Assembly: GCF_039537965.1 (NCBI RefSeq)
Contig: NZ_BAABBM010000001.1
Coordinates: 310,001-374,000, forward strand
Length of the DNA stretch: 64,000 nt
Source of the DNA: Sphingomonas limnosediminicola
GTDB lineage: Bacteria > Pseudomonadota > Alphaproteobacteria > Sphingomonadales > Sphingomonadaceae
Direction of reading: 5' to 3'
Positions 56,644-64,000 of this stretch are shown here, one piece after another. The number at the start of each line of letters is the position of its first letter. Positions within the stretch are counted from its first letter, which is position 1. The position numbers were made by a program, and so were the translations under genes. The notes under the pieces were generated by a model that saw nothing but the letters and a program-made list of their open reading frames with translations, had not been told where the DNA came from and made no database searches.

Positions 56644-59316
56644 GTGATTTCAAGGTCGAAGAGTTTTAGCCGGCGCACGAGCGCATTGTTCATGGTCGGC
56701 ACCGTGCTCGGTGGATCGGCAACGCCGCTGCTTGCGCAAGCTGCACCGCAGGCCCAGCCTGCTCCGCCTCCCGCGGCTCAGCCCGGAGCGGATGCGGCTG
56801 CCCCGACGTCCGTACAGGCACCCGTCGAGCGCACTATCCGCAGCATTGCGGTACGCGGCAACCAGCGTCTCGAGCCCGAGACGATCCGCGCCTATGCAAA
56901 CCTGACGCCCGGCCAGACCTACACGGCCGAGGTGCTCGATCAGGCGCTGAAGGACCTCTACGCGACGCAGCTGTTTGCTGACGTCACTATCACCGGCGCC
57001 GAGACCGGCGACTTGGTGATCGCGGTCAAGGAAAACCCGGTCATCAACCGCATCATCCTCGATGGTAACAAGCGCCTCAAAGACGACAAGATCACGCCGG
57101 AGATCAAACTTGCTCCGCGCCAGATCTTCACGCGTTCCGCGGCCCGAGCCGACGTCGATCGCATCTTGGAGCTTTATCGCCGACAGGGGCGGTTCGCCGC
57201 CCGGGTCGAGCCGAAGATCGTTCAGCTCGACCAGAATCGCGTCGATGTCGTGTTCGAAATTTACGAAGGCGACCTCGCCAAGGTTCGCGCGATCAATGTG
57301 ATCGGCAACAAGGAATTCTCCGACGAGCGCCTGCGCAAGGAGATGTACACGCGCCAGGCCGGCGGTGTGCTAGGCTTCCTGAAATCGAACGATACTTACG
57401 ATCCCGATCGTCTGGCCGCCGACCAGCAAAAGCTTCGCGCCTTCTATCTCACGCAAGGCTACGCCGATTTCCGCGTTGTCTCGGCGCTTGCCGAGCTCAC
57501 GCCTGACCGCAAAGACTTCGTCATCACCTACGTCGTCGAAGAGGGGCCGCGCTACAAATTCGGCAAGATCAACGCGACCAGCGCGCTGCCGGACCTTCCG
57601 GTTGCGACGGTGCTTTCGACCGTCAAGATCAAGACCGGCGAGTGGTTCAATGCCAAGTCCGTCGAGGATGCGGTCACCAATCTGAACGAGCAGGCAGGAA
57701 ATCTGGGCTACGCATTCGCGGACATCAGTCCGTCGTACGACCGCGACCAGGAACACCGATTGATGAACCTGACCGTCAAGGTCGGGCAAACACCACGTGT
57801 CTATGTCGAGCGCATCGACATCACCGGCAACACGACCACTCGCGACAAGGTCATCCGCCGCGAGTTTCGCCTGAACGAGGGTGACGCCTTCAACGCGCTC
57901 AAGGTGAAGCGCAGCCAAGATCGCATCCAGAGCCTCGGCTTCTTCCAGGAAAAGCTGGAGATCAAGCAGACCGAAGGCTCGGCCCCCGATCGCGTCGTTC
58001 TCGGCGTCAACGTGGAAGAGAAGCCCACCGGCCAGCTCTCGGTTTCGGGCGGCTATTCGAGCCTTGAGAAATTCGTCGTGCAGCTCGGCGTCAGCCAGAA
58101 CAATTTCATGGGCAAGGGCCAGCAACTCGACGCCTCGGTAAATTATTCGGCCTATTCGAAGTCGGCGCAGATTGGCTTCGTCGACCCCTATTTCCTCGAT
58201 AAGCCGATTTTGCTGGGCGGGCAGCTGTTCCGTCAGGACTACAGCAGTTTCAATTATGTCGGCAATGATCGTAACACGACATATAAGCAGGTCAGCACCG
58301 GCGGCGGTCTTCGTGCGGGCTTCCCGATGTCCGAATATTGGAGCTTCGGCGGCCGCTACACGCTGACGCAGGACAAGGTCTCGCTCGACAAGACGACCTT
58401 CTACACGGACCCCGATGGGACCGGTCCTTTGCCGCCTGAATGTGACCCGCTCAAGGCCGGACGCTACCTGTGCGACGAAATCGGCACCCACCTGACCTCG
58501 CTGATCGGCTTTTCGACGATCTTCGACAACACTGACGGCATTCGCCCCACGCGCGGTCAGCGGGCGACCTTATCGACCGATTTTGCCGGCCTCGGCGGCG
58601 ACATTCGTTATGTTCGCGGACGCGCCGATGTGACCAAGTACAAGGGCTTCGGCGGCGGCTGGATTTTCTCGGCGCACGCAGAAGGTGGTTACATCAAGGC
58701 GCTGCAGTCATCGCCTGGACCAGGGCAAGACGCGATTCGCCTGACCGATCGCTTCTTCGGGCCGCAGCTGCGCGGTTTCGACATTCGCGGTATCGGCCCG
58801 CGCATCCTGCGCTACTCGTATGATGCCGACGGCAATCTGATCACGACGAACAACAGTAATAACCAGGTCGTCGATGCTCTCGGCGGCAAGGCCTATTACA
58901 TGGGCCGCCTTGAACTCGAGTTCCCGACCAGCTCGGCCCTTCGGAGCGTCGGTCTCCGTCCGTCCGCATTCATCGATGTCGGTTCGCTCTTCTCGCTCAC
59001 AAAGCCGATCCTGACCGACATTATCGCGACCTGCGTGCCGGTTACCGAGAACACCACCGGTTCGTCGTTCCAGATCCTTCCTGGTGGTCCGGTGACGACC
59101 TGCGGCGCGACGTCAGGCACAAACGGCTACACGCGCGTACCCGGCTTCAAGGAAGTTTTTCTCGGCGATTCTGCAAAGCCCCGTCTGTCGATCGGTATTG
59201 GCGTCAATTGGACGTCTCCGTTCGGCCCACTGCGTATCGATCTCGCCAAAGCGCTGCTCAAGCAGGACGGCGACGAAACCAAACTCTTCAGCTTCAACGT
59301 AGGAACTTCATTCTGA
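56644..59316 (+). CDS. bamA: BamA outer-membrane assembly factor
   Basis: An 890-residue protein that inserts beta-barrel proteins. A signal peptide to about LLAQA, an Ala/Pro-rich segment, five POTRA domains (IRSIAVRGNQRLEPETI starts the first) and a C-terminal barrel with SVGLRPSAFIDVGSLF, ending at FSFNVGTSF. The GTG at 56644 is preferred, since the frame's TTG at 56569 would add 25 residues before an otherwise normal signal peptide. Coupled to skp by TGATG. Confidence 0.93.
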   Translation: MISRSKSFSRRTSALFMVGTVLGGSATPLLAQAAPQAQPAPPPAAQPGADAAAPTSVQAPVERTIRSIAVRGNQRLEPETIRAYANLTPGQTYTAEVLDQALKDLYATQLFADVTITGAETGDLVIAVKENPVINRIILDGNKRLKDDKITPEIKLAPRQIFTRSAARADVDRILELYRRQGRFAARVEPKIVQLDQNRVDVVFEIYEGDLAKVRAINVIGNKEFSDERLRKEMYTRQAGGVLGFLKSNDTYDPDRLAADQQKLRAFYLTQGYADFRVVSALAELTPDRKDFVITYVVEEGPRYKFGKINATSALPDLPVATVLSTVKIKTGEWFNAKSVEDAVTNLNEQAGNLGYAFADISPSYDRDQEHRLMNLTVKVGQTPRVYVERIDITGNTTTRDKVIRREFRLNEGDAFNALKVKRSQDRIQSLGFFQEKLEIKQTEGSAPDRVVLGVNVEEKPTGQLSVSGGYSSLEKFVVQLGVSQNNFMGKGQQLDASVNYSAYSKSAQIGFVDPYFLDKPILLGGQLFRQDYSSFNYVGNDRNTTYKQVSTGGGLRAGFPMSEYWSFGGRYTLTQDKVSLDKTTFYTDPDGTGPLPPECDPLKAGRYLCDEIGTHLTSLIGFSTIFDNTDGIRPTRGQRATLSTDFAGLGGDIRYVRGRADVTKYKGFGGGWIFSAHAEGGYIKALQSSPGPGQDAIRLTDRFFGPQLRGFDIRGIGPRILRYSYDADGNLITTNNSNNQVVDALGGKAYYMGRLELEFPTSSALRSVGLRPSAFIDVGSLFSLTKPILTDIIATCVPVTENTTGSSFQILPGGPVTTCGATSGTNGYTRVPGFKEVFLGDSAKPRLSIGIGVNWTSPFGPLRIDLAKALLKQDGDETKLFSFNVGTSF

Positions 59317-59906
59317 TGACCAAGCTTCTTCTTTCTTCACTCCTTGCCGCAGCAGTCGTCATGCCCGGCGCGGCCAGCGCGCAGGCGATCCCCGGCGCTG
59401 TCGTCGCGGTCGTCGACCTCGAAAAGGTCCAGAGCCAGTGCACTGCTTGTCAGAGCGCTGCGGCAACGCTGCGTAGCCAGGTGACGTCTCTCCAGAACCG
59501 CGAGAAGTCGCTCGCGGCGCCGCTTGAGACCGAACAAAAGGCGATCCAGACCGCCATCGACGCGCTTCCGCAGGGCAAGGAGCCCGATGCCGCGCTTCAG
59601 GCCCGCATCAAGGCATTCCAGACCAAGCAGCAGCAGGGTTCTCAGGAACTGGCGCGCCAGCAGGATCAGATCCGTCGCAACCAGGCCTACATCGGCCAGC
59701 AGATTCAGGCCAAGCTCGGCCCGATCTATCAGCAGGTGATGGTCAAGCGTGGCGCGAACGTAATGGTGGAGATGGGGGCGACGCTCGCGACCGCCTCGGC
59801 GATCGACGTTACAAATGACGTGCTCACGGCGCTCAACGCCCAGCTTCCGTCGGTCCAGACGACGGCACCGGCAGCTCCGGCACAGCAGAAGCCGCAGGGT
59901 CGTTAA
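59316..59906 (+). CDS. skp: Skp/OmpH periplasmic chaperone
   Basis: A 196-residue exported chaperone: signal peptide (to GAASA), then [14 protein letters not shown] (oligomerisation strand) and a long charged coiled coil ([19 protein letters not shown] through [14 protein letters not shown]). It holds unfolded outer-membrane proteins for BamA. The ATG at 59316 overlaps the bamA stop by one base. The next gene is fabZ; lpxD is missing. Confidence 0.9.
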   Translation: MTKLLLSSLLAAAVVMPGAASAQAIPGAVVAVVDLEKVQSQCTACQSAAATLRSQVTSLQNREKSLAAPLETEQKAIQTAIDALPQGKEPDAALQARIKAFQTKQQQGSQELARQQDQIRRNQAYIGQQIQAKLGPIYQQVMVKRGANVMVEMGATLATASAIDVTNDVLTALNAQLPSVQTTAPAAPAQQKPQGR

Positions 59907-59911
59907 GGCAA

Positions 59912-60388
59912 ATGAATGATACGTCGGCAAGCGCCGCCGCCACCCAACTCGATATTCGACGGGTGATGGCGGCGCTGCCGCACCGCTATCCAATGCTGCT
60001 GGTCGACCGGGTCGAATCCATCGTTCCCGATCAGTCTATCCGCGCCATCAAGGCGGTCACGATCAACGAGCAATTCTTTCAGGGACACTTCCCGGGCCGA
60101 CCGATCATGCCCGGGGTGCTTATCGTCGAGGCACTTGCGCAGGCCGCCGGCGTTCTCGCCGTGGAATCGCTCGGCCTCGCGAACTCGGGCAAGCTGGTTT
60201 ACTTCATGGCGATCGACGGGGCGAAGTTCCGTCAACCGGTTGAACCCGGCGTGCTTCTTCGCCTCGACGTTGAATTCGTCCAGAAGCGCGCGTCGGTGTG
60301 CAAATTTGCCGGACGAGCGAGCGTTGACGGCAAGCTCGCGGCCGAAGCCAATTTCACCGCGATGATCGCGGACCCGCCGTCGGTCTGA
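59912..60388 (+). CDS. fabZ: (3R)-hydroxyacyl-ACP dehydratase
   Basis: A 158-residue hot-dog dehydratase for fatty-acid synthesis. The active-site box [23 protein letters not shown] (His near residue 59) is complete, and [10 protein letters not shown] is the family start motif. It begins 5 bases after skp. Its end overlaps the convergent ABC ATPase gene by 35 bases. Confidence 0.95.
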   Translation: MNDTSASAAATQLDIRRVMAALPHRYPMLLVDRVESIVPDQSIRAIKAVTINEQFFQGHFPGRPIMPGVLIVEALAQAAGVLAVESLGLANSGKLVYFMAIDGAKFRQPVEPGVLLRLDVEFVQKRASVCKFAGRASVDGKLAAEANFTAMIADPPSV

Positions 60389-61082
60389 CGCGCCAGCCAG
60401 CGCCGTCGCGCTGGATCCGGAATGCTTCCGCGACCTCCGTGCTCTCCAGCATTTGCGAAGGCGGAAGGTCGGCGCGAATTGCACCATCATCGATCAAGAT
60501 CGCACGGTCGAACTCACGGATACGGTCAATGTCATGGACTGCAACCAGCGCGGTTGCTCCCGCTTCCACCGCATCGCGCAATATTTCCAGCAGCCGCAGT
60601 ACCCAATAGGGGTCGAGGTTCGACAGCGGCTCGTCGAGCAGTAGAAGCTTGGGCGATGGCGCCAACGCTCGCGCCGTCAAAACACGCGCCCGCTCGCCCG
60701 TAGAAAGCCGATCCGCGGGCCGATCCGCCAGTTGCTCGAGTTCGAGCAGGCGGATCATCGCTTCCACCCTGTCTCGGTCCGGCCGAGGAAGGCCAAGCGC
60801 GATCACGTCACGGACACGGATTGGCCAGGTAAGATCTCGGGATGCGGGAGCGAAAGTGACAAGATAGGGACGCCGCGCCGGGCTTTGTTTCTCCAACGAC
60901 GCACCATCGATGCGGACCGAGCCGCCGTCGGCTTCGATGCCTGCTAGCGCGCGCAAGAGACTGGTTTTCCCGCCCCCATTCCGCCCGATCAGAGCGACCA
61001 ATTCACCCGGCCCGAGGTCGAGATCCGCTGACCTCAACCGCTGATCGATGGTGACGCCGCGGGCTTCCACGCGTGGCGTCAT
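60354..61082 (-). CDS. BtuD/FecE-type ABC transporter ATPase
   Basis: A 242-residue ATPase: Walker [16 protein letters not shown] (about residues 36-50), signature [15 protein letters not shown], Walker [13 protein letters not shown] and switch His in AVHDIDR. It powers uptake through the permease encoded next to it, with which it overlaps by four bases. The start MTPRVEARG at 61082 was chosen; the longer frame runs into the permease. Cobalamin is likely from context, iron siderophore or heme possible. Confidence 0.85.
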   Translation of the reverse strand: MTPRVEARGVTIDQRLRSADLDLGPGELVALIGRNGGGKTSLLRALAGIEADGGSVRIDGASLEKQSPARRPYLVTFAPASRDLTWPIRVRDVIALGLPRPDRDRVEAMIRLLELEQLADRPADRLSTGERARVLTARALAPSPKLLLLDEPLSNLDPYWVLRLLEILRDAVEAGATALVAVHDIDRIREFDRAILIDDGAIRADLPPSQMLESTEVAEAFRIQRDGAGWRVRPTAGPRSSR

Positions 61083-62044
61083 GCCGTCACCTGCCGGCGC
61101 ATGGTCACGACAATCCAGATGAACAGCGGCACGCCCGCGACGGTCGTCAACACACCAACGGGGATCACGCGCCCCGCTGGGCCGTACCGAACAGCCAAAT
61201 CGGCAATCAGTAGCAGTATGCTTCCGATCAGGGCCGCGGGGAGAAGTGCTCTTCCGGGATGACCACGAGTCATGCGCCTCGCTACGAAGGGAGCGATCAA
61301 GCCCACGAATCCGATCGCGCCGCACACCGACACGCAGGCACCGATCGCGATCGAAGACAGCGCAACGACTTGCAGCCCGAGGCGCCGCGGCTGGTGACCG
61401 AGAGAAGCTGCGACATCTTCCCCCAAAGCCATTAGGTCGAGCGCCCGCGATCGGGTCAGGAGCAACACGCATGCTAACGAGGACGGAACCAGCGCGGCCG
61501 CCGCCTGGGGCAGGCTGCGATCGACGAAGCTGCCCATCAACCAGTCGAAGCTGTCGTAGAAGGCGAAGGGAGAGGGGGCGAGCGCGAGTAACAGGCTGGT
61601 GCCGGCCCCGGCCGCAAGCGAGACAGCGATACCGGCAAGGAGCAAGACCGTCGGATCGGATCGACGCCCCGCGAGCCCAATAACGACGGCCAACGCAAGC
61701 AAGGCGCCGACAGCGCCACCGGCCGCGAGCGCCAGCGGGCTGGTTACGCCCAACCAGTAGGATGCGAAGACGGCCCCCAGAACCGCCCCACTACTGCTCC
61801 CAGTGATGTCTGGAGACGCGAGAGGGTTGGCGAACAAGGCTTGGAGCGCTGCACCGGTCATTCCGAGCGCCGCCCCGTAGCCCAAAGCCAGCAAAGTCCG
61901 TGGAAGTCGGATCTCTGTCAGCAGGAGCCAGGCGGTCGCTGGCTCACGCTGTTCCAACTCCAGCAATGGGCCAAGCGGCAAGAGCAAATGCGCAAGTGCG
62001 GCCACGAGCAGAGCGCCAAGCAGGAGAAGCATCGCCCGGTTCAT
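61079..62044 (-). CDS. BtuC/FecCD-type ABC transporter permease
   Basis: A 321-residue permease with about ten helices. LPRTLLALGYGAALGMTGAALQALFANPLASPDITG is the FecCD signature, and GAIGFVGLIAPFVARRMTRGHPGRALLPAALIG the conserved end. It forms the inner-membrane channel of a B12, heme or siderophore importer. Start and stop overlap both neighbours by four bases. Confidence 0.88.
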   Translation of the reverse strand: MNRAMLLLLGALLVAALAHLLLPLGPLLELEQREPATAWLLLTEIRLPRTLLALGYGAALGMTGAALQALFANPLASPDITGSSSGAVLGAVFASYWLGVTSPLALAAGGAVGALLALAVVIGLAGRRSDPTVLLLAGIAVSLAAGAGTSLLLALAPSPFAFYDSFDWLMGSFVDRSLPQAAAALVPSSLACVLLLTRSRALDLMALGEDVAASLGHQPRRLGLQVVALSSIAIGACVSVCGAIGFVGLIAPFVARRMTRGHPGRALLPAALIGSILLLIADLAVRYGPAGRVIPVGVLTTVAGVPLFIWIVVTMRRQVTA

Positions 62045-62796
62045 CGGACGAGCCGGCGCAGACGCTCGATCTCGCCGATCATCAGCGGCCCCAGGCAGGT
62101 CCAGGGCCGCCCGTCCGTGGACACTTGCCTGGAACCAGACCGGCGCACGATAGGATTATCGAGCCATCGATTGCCACCAGACATTTGGCCCGACCGATAA
62201 TCGCTTTTTATCAGAAGAGTGGGTGGCTTGGTTAGCAAGGTTTCCAATGTGGCTTTGCCCCCTGGAAGCGATCGCTGTTGCAGGCCTGCAAGTCGAAGCC
62301 ACTGCGTACCGAGTGAACCCGCCGTCAGGCTGTCTCCCCGGCCCGATATCCAGATACTGTCAACCGCACGGCGAGGCGCCGACGCCTCCAGTTGCTTCAA
62401 CCGCGCTACCCAGGGTTCCGCGCGGCGACCATCGCCCAGAGCTGTCGCGACAGTCCGAAGATTGCGCGCCACGCCGGCGAGGTCGGTCGCATAGGGCAAG
62501 TCGAGCGCTTGTATGTGCAGCCTGCCAGCAATCAGCGCGGTCGCGCGGCCGCCACCGCCCATGGTCATGATCACGGTCGGTTTGAGCGTCAGGACCTCTT
62601 CGATTGAGCCCCGATTTCCTTTGAAGTGACGCGCCGACGTCCACAGCCGCGACTCGAGTGGTTCCTGGGAGAGAAAGCTCACGCTAACGATCTGCACAGG
62701 ACGACCCAGAAGCAGCAGATATTCGTCCGTGCACAGGTTCAGCGAGGCGAACTTCGCCGCGGCCGCGCTAGCGAGGAGAAAGGCGGATGCCGCCAT
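62041..62796 (-). CDS. BtuF-like periplasmic binding protein
   Basis: A 251-residue exported substrate-binding protein. After a short signal (FLLASAAAA) it has NLCTDEYLLLLGRPVQIVSVSFLSQ and TLKPTVIMTMGGG, the class III binding-protein pattern with cobalamin-binding likeness. It delivers ligand to the permease. The start at 62796 lies inside the last codons of the receptor gene, so both are co-translated. Confidence 0.75.
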   Translation of the reverse strand: MAASAFLLASAAAAKFASLNLCTDEYLLLLGRPVQIVSVSFLSQEPLESRLWTSARHFKGNRGSIEEVLTLKPTVIMTMGGGGRATALIAGRLHIQALDLPYATDLAGVARNLRTVATALGDGRRAEPWVARLKQLEASAPRRAVDSIWISGRGDSLTAGSLGTQWLRLAGLQQRSLPGGKATLETLLTKPPTLLIKSDYRSGQMSGGNRWLDNPIVRRSGSRQVSTDGRPWTCLGPLMIGEIERLRRLVR

Positions 62797-64000
62797 AGAT
62801 GCTCCTCCCTTCAGTCCGGTAGCCTGACACGTCCTGATAGCGTGCGTTGAAGGCATTTGCCGCGCGGGCGAAAATCTCGATTTGCGGAGTAATCGAAAAG
62901 GCTACGCGAGCGCCCGCCTGCCAATAGCTATCCAGCCTCACGACATCGAACGGGAACACGTCCCTGCGATCGAGATGATTGCCGACATAGGCAATCGACG
63001 CGCCGTAGGTCAGTTTGCCCGAAACCCCGTCGAGCGCCACCGATCCGCTGTGCTTCGGGCGCCGGAGTTCGGTCACCTGGCCGATGCCACTGTCGCTCGG
63101 CTGACTTGCGTGGAGATAGGCATAGTTCGCCGACAGCCTCAGCCTGTTCCCTAATTGCCAGCCCAGCCCGGCTTCGACGCCCGAGCGGTGGCTGATGCCG
63201 TCTCTATTCAACGTGCCCGAAAGGAATGTCGCACTGTCGAACGTGTCGACGATCTCGTCGCGAAGCCGTTGCTTGTATCCGGTCAAGGACGCATCGAACG
63301 AGCCCCGGCGATGACGAATGGATAGCTCGAACCCCCGAGAGCTTTCTGGCTTAAGCGAAGGGTTTCCAACAAAACTCCCCGGAAAGAAGCCGTAAAGGTC
63401 GAAGAATGTCGGCTGCGCGATGCCTTCGGCATAGGAGCCCGCTACCGCGAAGCCGCCACCAAGTTCCGCAAGCAATGACGCTCGCAATGAGGTGGCGTCC
63501 TTGAACCGGTTGAACAGATCGCGCCTGACCGCCACGTCGCCCGTGAAACGCTTGGCTTGGCCGCGCCATTCGACCGTCAGCGCATCGTGCTCGCGAGACC
63601 GGTCCTGGTTCGTGAAACCGCCATATACCGTGTCGTGTGCATTGAACGTTTCTCGCTCGGCTTCAGCGGCGACGATAAGCCGATGCTTCACTGGGCCCGT
63701 CTGAAAAGTTCTCGCGACCTGCCCATCGACGGCTCGACGAGATCCCCTCGTGCCGTTCAGTTGATCGGAAGCGAGGAAATTCCTGTTCGACGAACCAAGC
63801 AGCGAACCGGAGAGATAACCGCTCCATGCCGAACCGTTGTCGCCGAGCTGTATCCAGAGCCTCGCTGCCGCGAGCCGGTTGCGGCTGTTGTCGAGGGTGT
63901 CGGCATGTTCGAATGGCGGATTGGGATTGAAACCGTCGAATTGGCTCTTTGCCGCCACTGCAAAGGCTGCTGCGCCGATCTCCACTTTAGGCGCCACCTT
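62768..64000 (-). CDS. TonB-dependent receptor (BtuB-like), partial at right edge
   Basis: The C-terminal 410 residues of an outer-membrane receptor; the N terminus, plug and TonB box lie beyond the window. Barrel strands alternate through segments such as YGFFPGSFVGNPSLKPESSRGFEL and QIEIFARAANAFNARYQDVSGY, ending at GIRLSPR. The FNARYQDVSGY pattern near the end is common in BtuB. It heads an operon with BtuF-, BtuC- and BtuD-type genes. A cobalamin riboswitch, if present, would be outside. Confidence 0.8.
   Translation of the reverse strand, partial: KVAPKVEIGAAAFAVAAKSQFDGFNPNPPFEHADTLDNSRNRLAAARLWIQLGDNGSAWSGYLSGSLLGSSNRNFLASDQLNGTRGSRRAVDGQVARTFQTGPVKHRLIVAAEAERETFNAHDTVYGGFTNQDRSREHDALTVEWRGQAKRFTGDVAVRRDLFNRFKDATSLRASLLAELGGGFAVAGSYAEGIAQPTFFDLYGFFPGSFVGNPSLKPESSRGFELSIRHRRGSFDASLTGYKQRLRDEIVDTFDSATFLSGTLNRDGISHRSGVEAGLGWQLGNRLRLSANYAYLHASQPSDSGIGQVTELRRPKHSGSVALDGVSGKLTYGASIAYVGNHLDRRDVFPFDVVRLDSYWQAGARVAFSITPQIEIFARAANAFNARYQDVSGYRTEGRSIYGGIRLSPR

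Overview
The window reads as chromosome of a high-GC alphaproteobacterium of the order Sphingomonadales. Pointers are the gene content and order: a ccmCDEFGHI block, an rpsB-tsf-pyrH-frr-uppS-cdsA-dxr-rseP-bamA-skp-fabZ block that lacks lpxD/lpxA, a PEP-CTERM protein, an HWE-type histidine kinase and a CC0125/CC1285-type lipoprotein. The assignment rests on family knowledge and was not checked by a database search.

Bases 1 to 11,299 are the right-hand part of an integrated mobile element whose left end lies outside the window. It ends in the 3' half (anticodon arm to CCA) of a tRNA-Val(CAC) gene, the usual scar of a tyrosine-recombinase element. Reading inward from that scar there is an integrase, a 59-residue YegP-like gene, a secreted beta-barrel protein flanked by inverted copies of a short repeat, an AlpA-type regulator, a TOPRIM/VapE primase-helicase, an iteron-rich noncoding segment that looks like a replication origin, a ProQ/FinO-domain protein, two small genes, a secreted trypsin-like protease with a PEP-CTERM tail, an HK97-fold capsid-like protein and three hypothetical genes. 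The order int - alpA - primase/helicase - ori - structural gene resembles phage satellites (PICI or P4-like), here with an unusual secreted protease.

From 11.3 to 19.6 kb the chromosome carries a Crp/Fnr regulator, a HIT protein, tRNA-His, an amino-acid dehydrogenase, the cytochrome c maturation operon (ccmC to ccmI, no ccmA/B) and alanine dehydrogenase. From 19.8 to 29.7 kb lie kup, small conserved genes, tRNA-Met, a frameshifted HWE histidine kinase and a run of small secreted, lipoprotein or membrane genes around a cystathionine beta-lyase-like gene. From 30.0 to 49.5 kb come proS, the lol exporter, dnaE, a hemerythrin protein, mtgA, alaS, a CPA2 antiporter, an FAD monooxygenase, icd, psd and pssA.

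From 49.7 to 60.4 kb is the translation/envelope operon rpsB to fabZ. It links ribosome function (S2, EF-Ts, RRF), pyrimidine and isoprenoid supply (PyrH, UppS, Dxr), phospholipid precursor (CdsA) and outer-membrane assembly (RseP, BamA, Skp). The absence of lpxD between skp and fabZ, and of lpxA after fabZ, fits sphingomonads that use glycosphingolipids instead of lipopolysaccharide. The window closes with a reverse-strand TonB receptor / BtuF / BtuC / BtuD-type uptake operon, probably for cobalamin, whose receptor gene runs off the right edge.

Five convergent gene pairs overlap at their 3' ends, so the chromosome is tightly packed. All functions are inferred from reading motifs.
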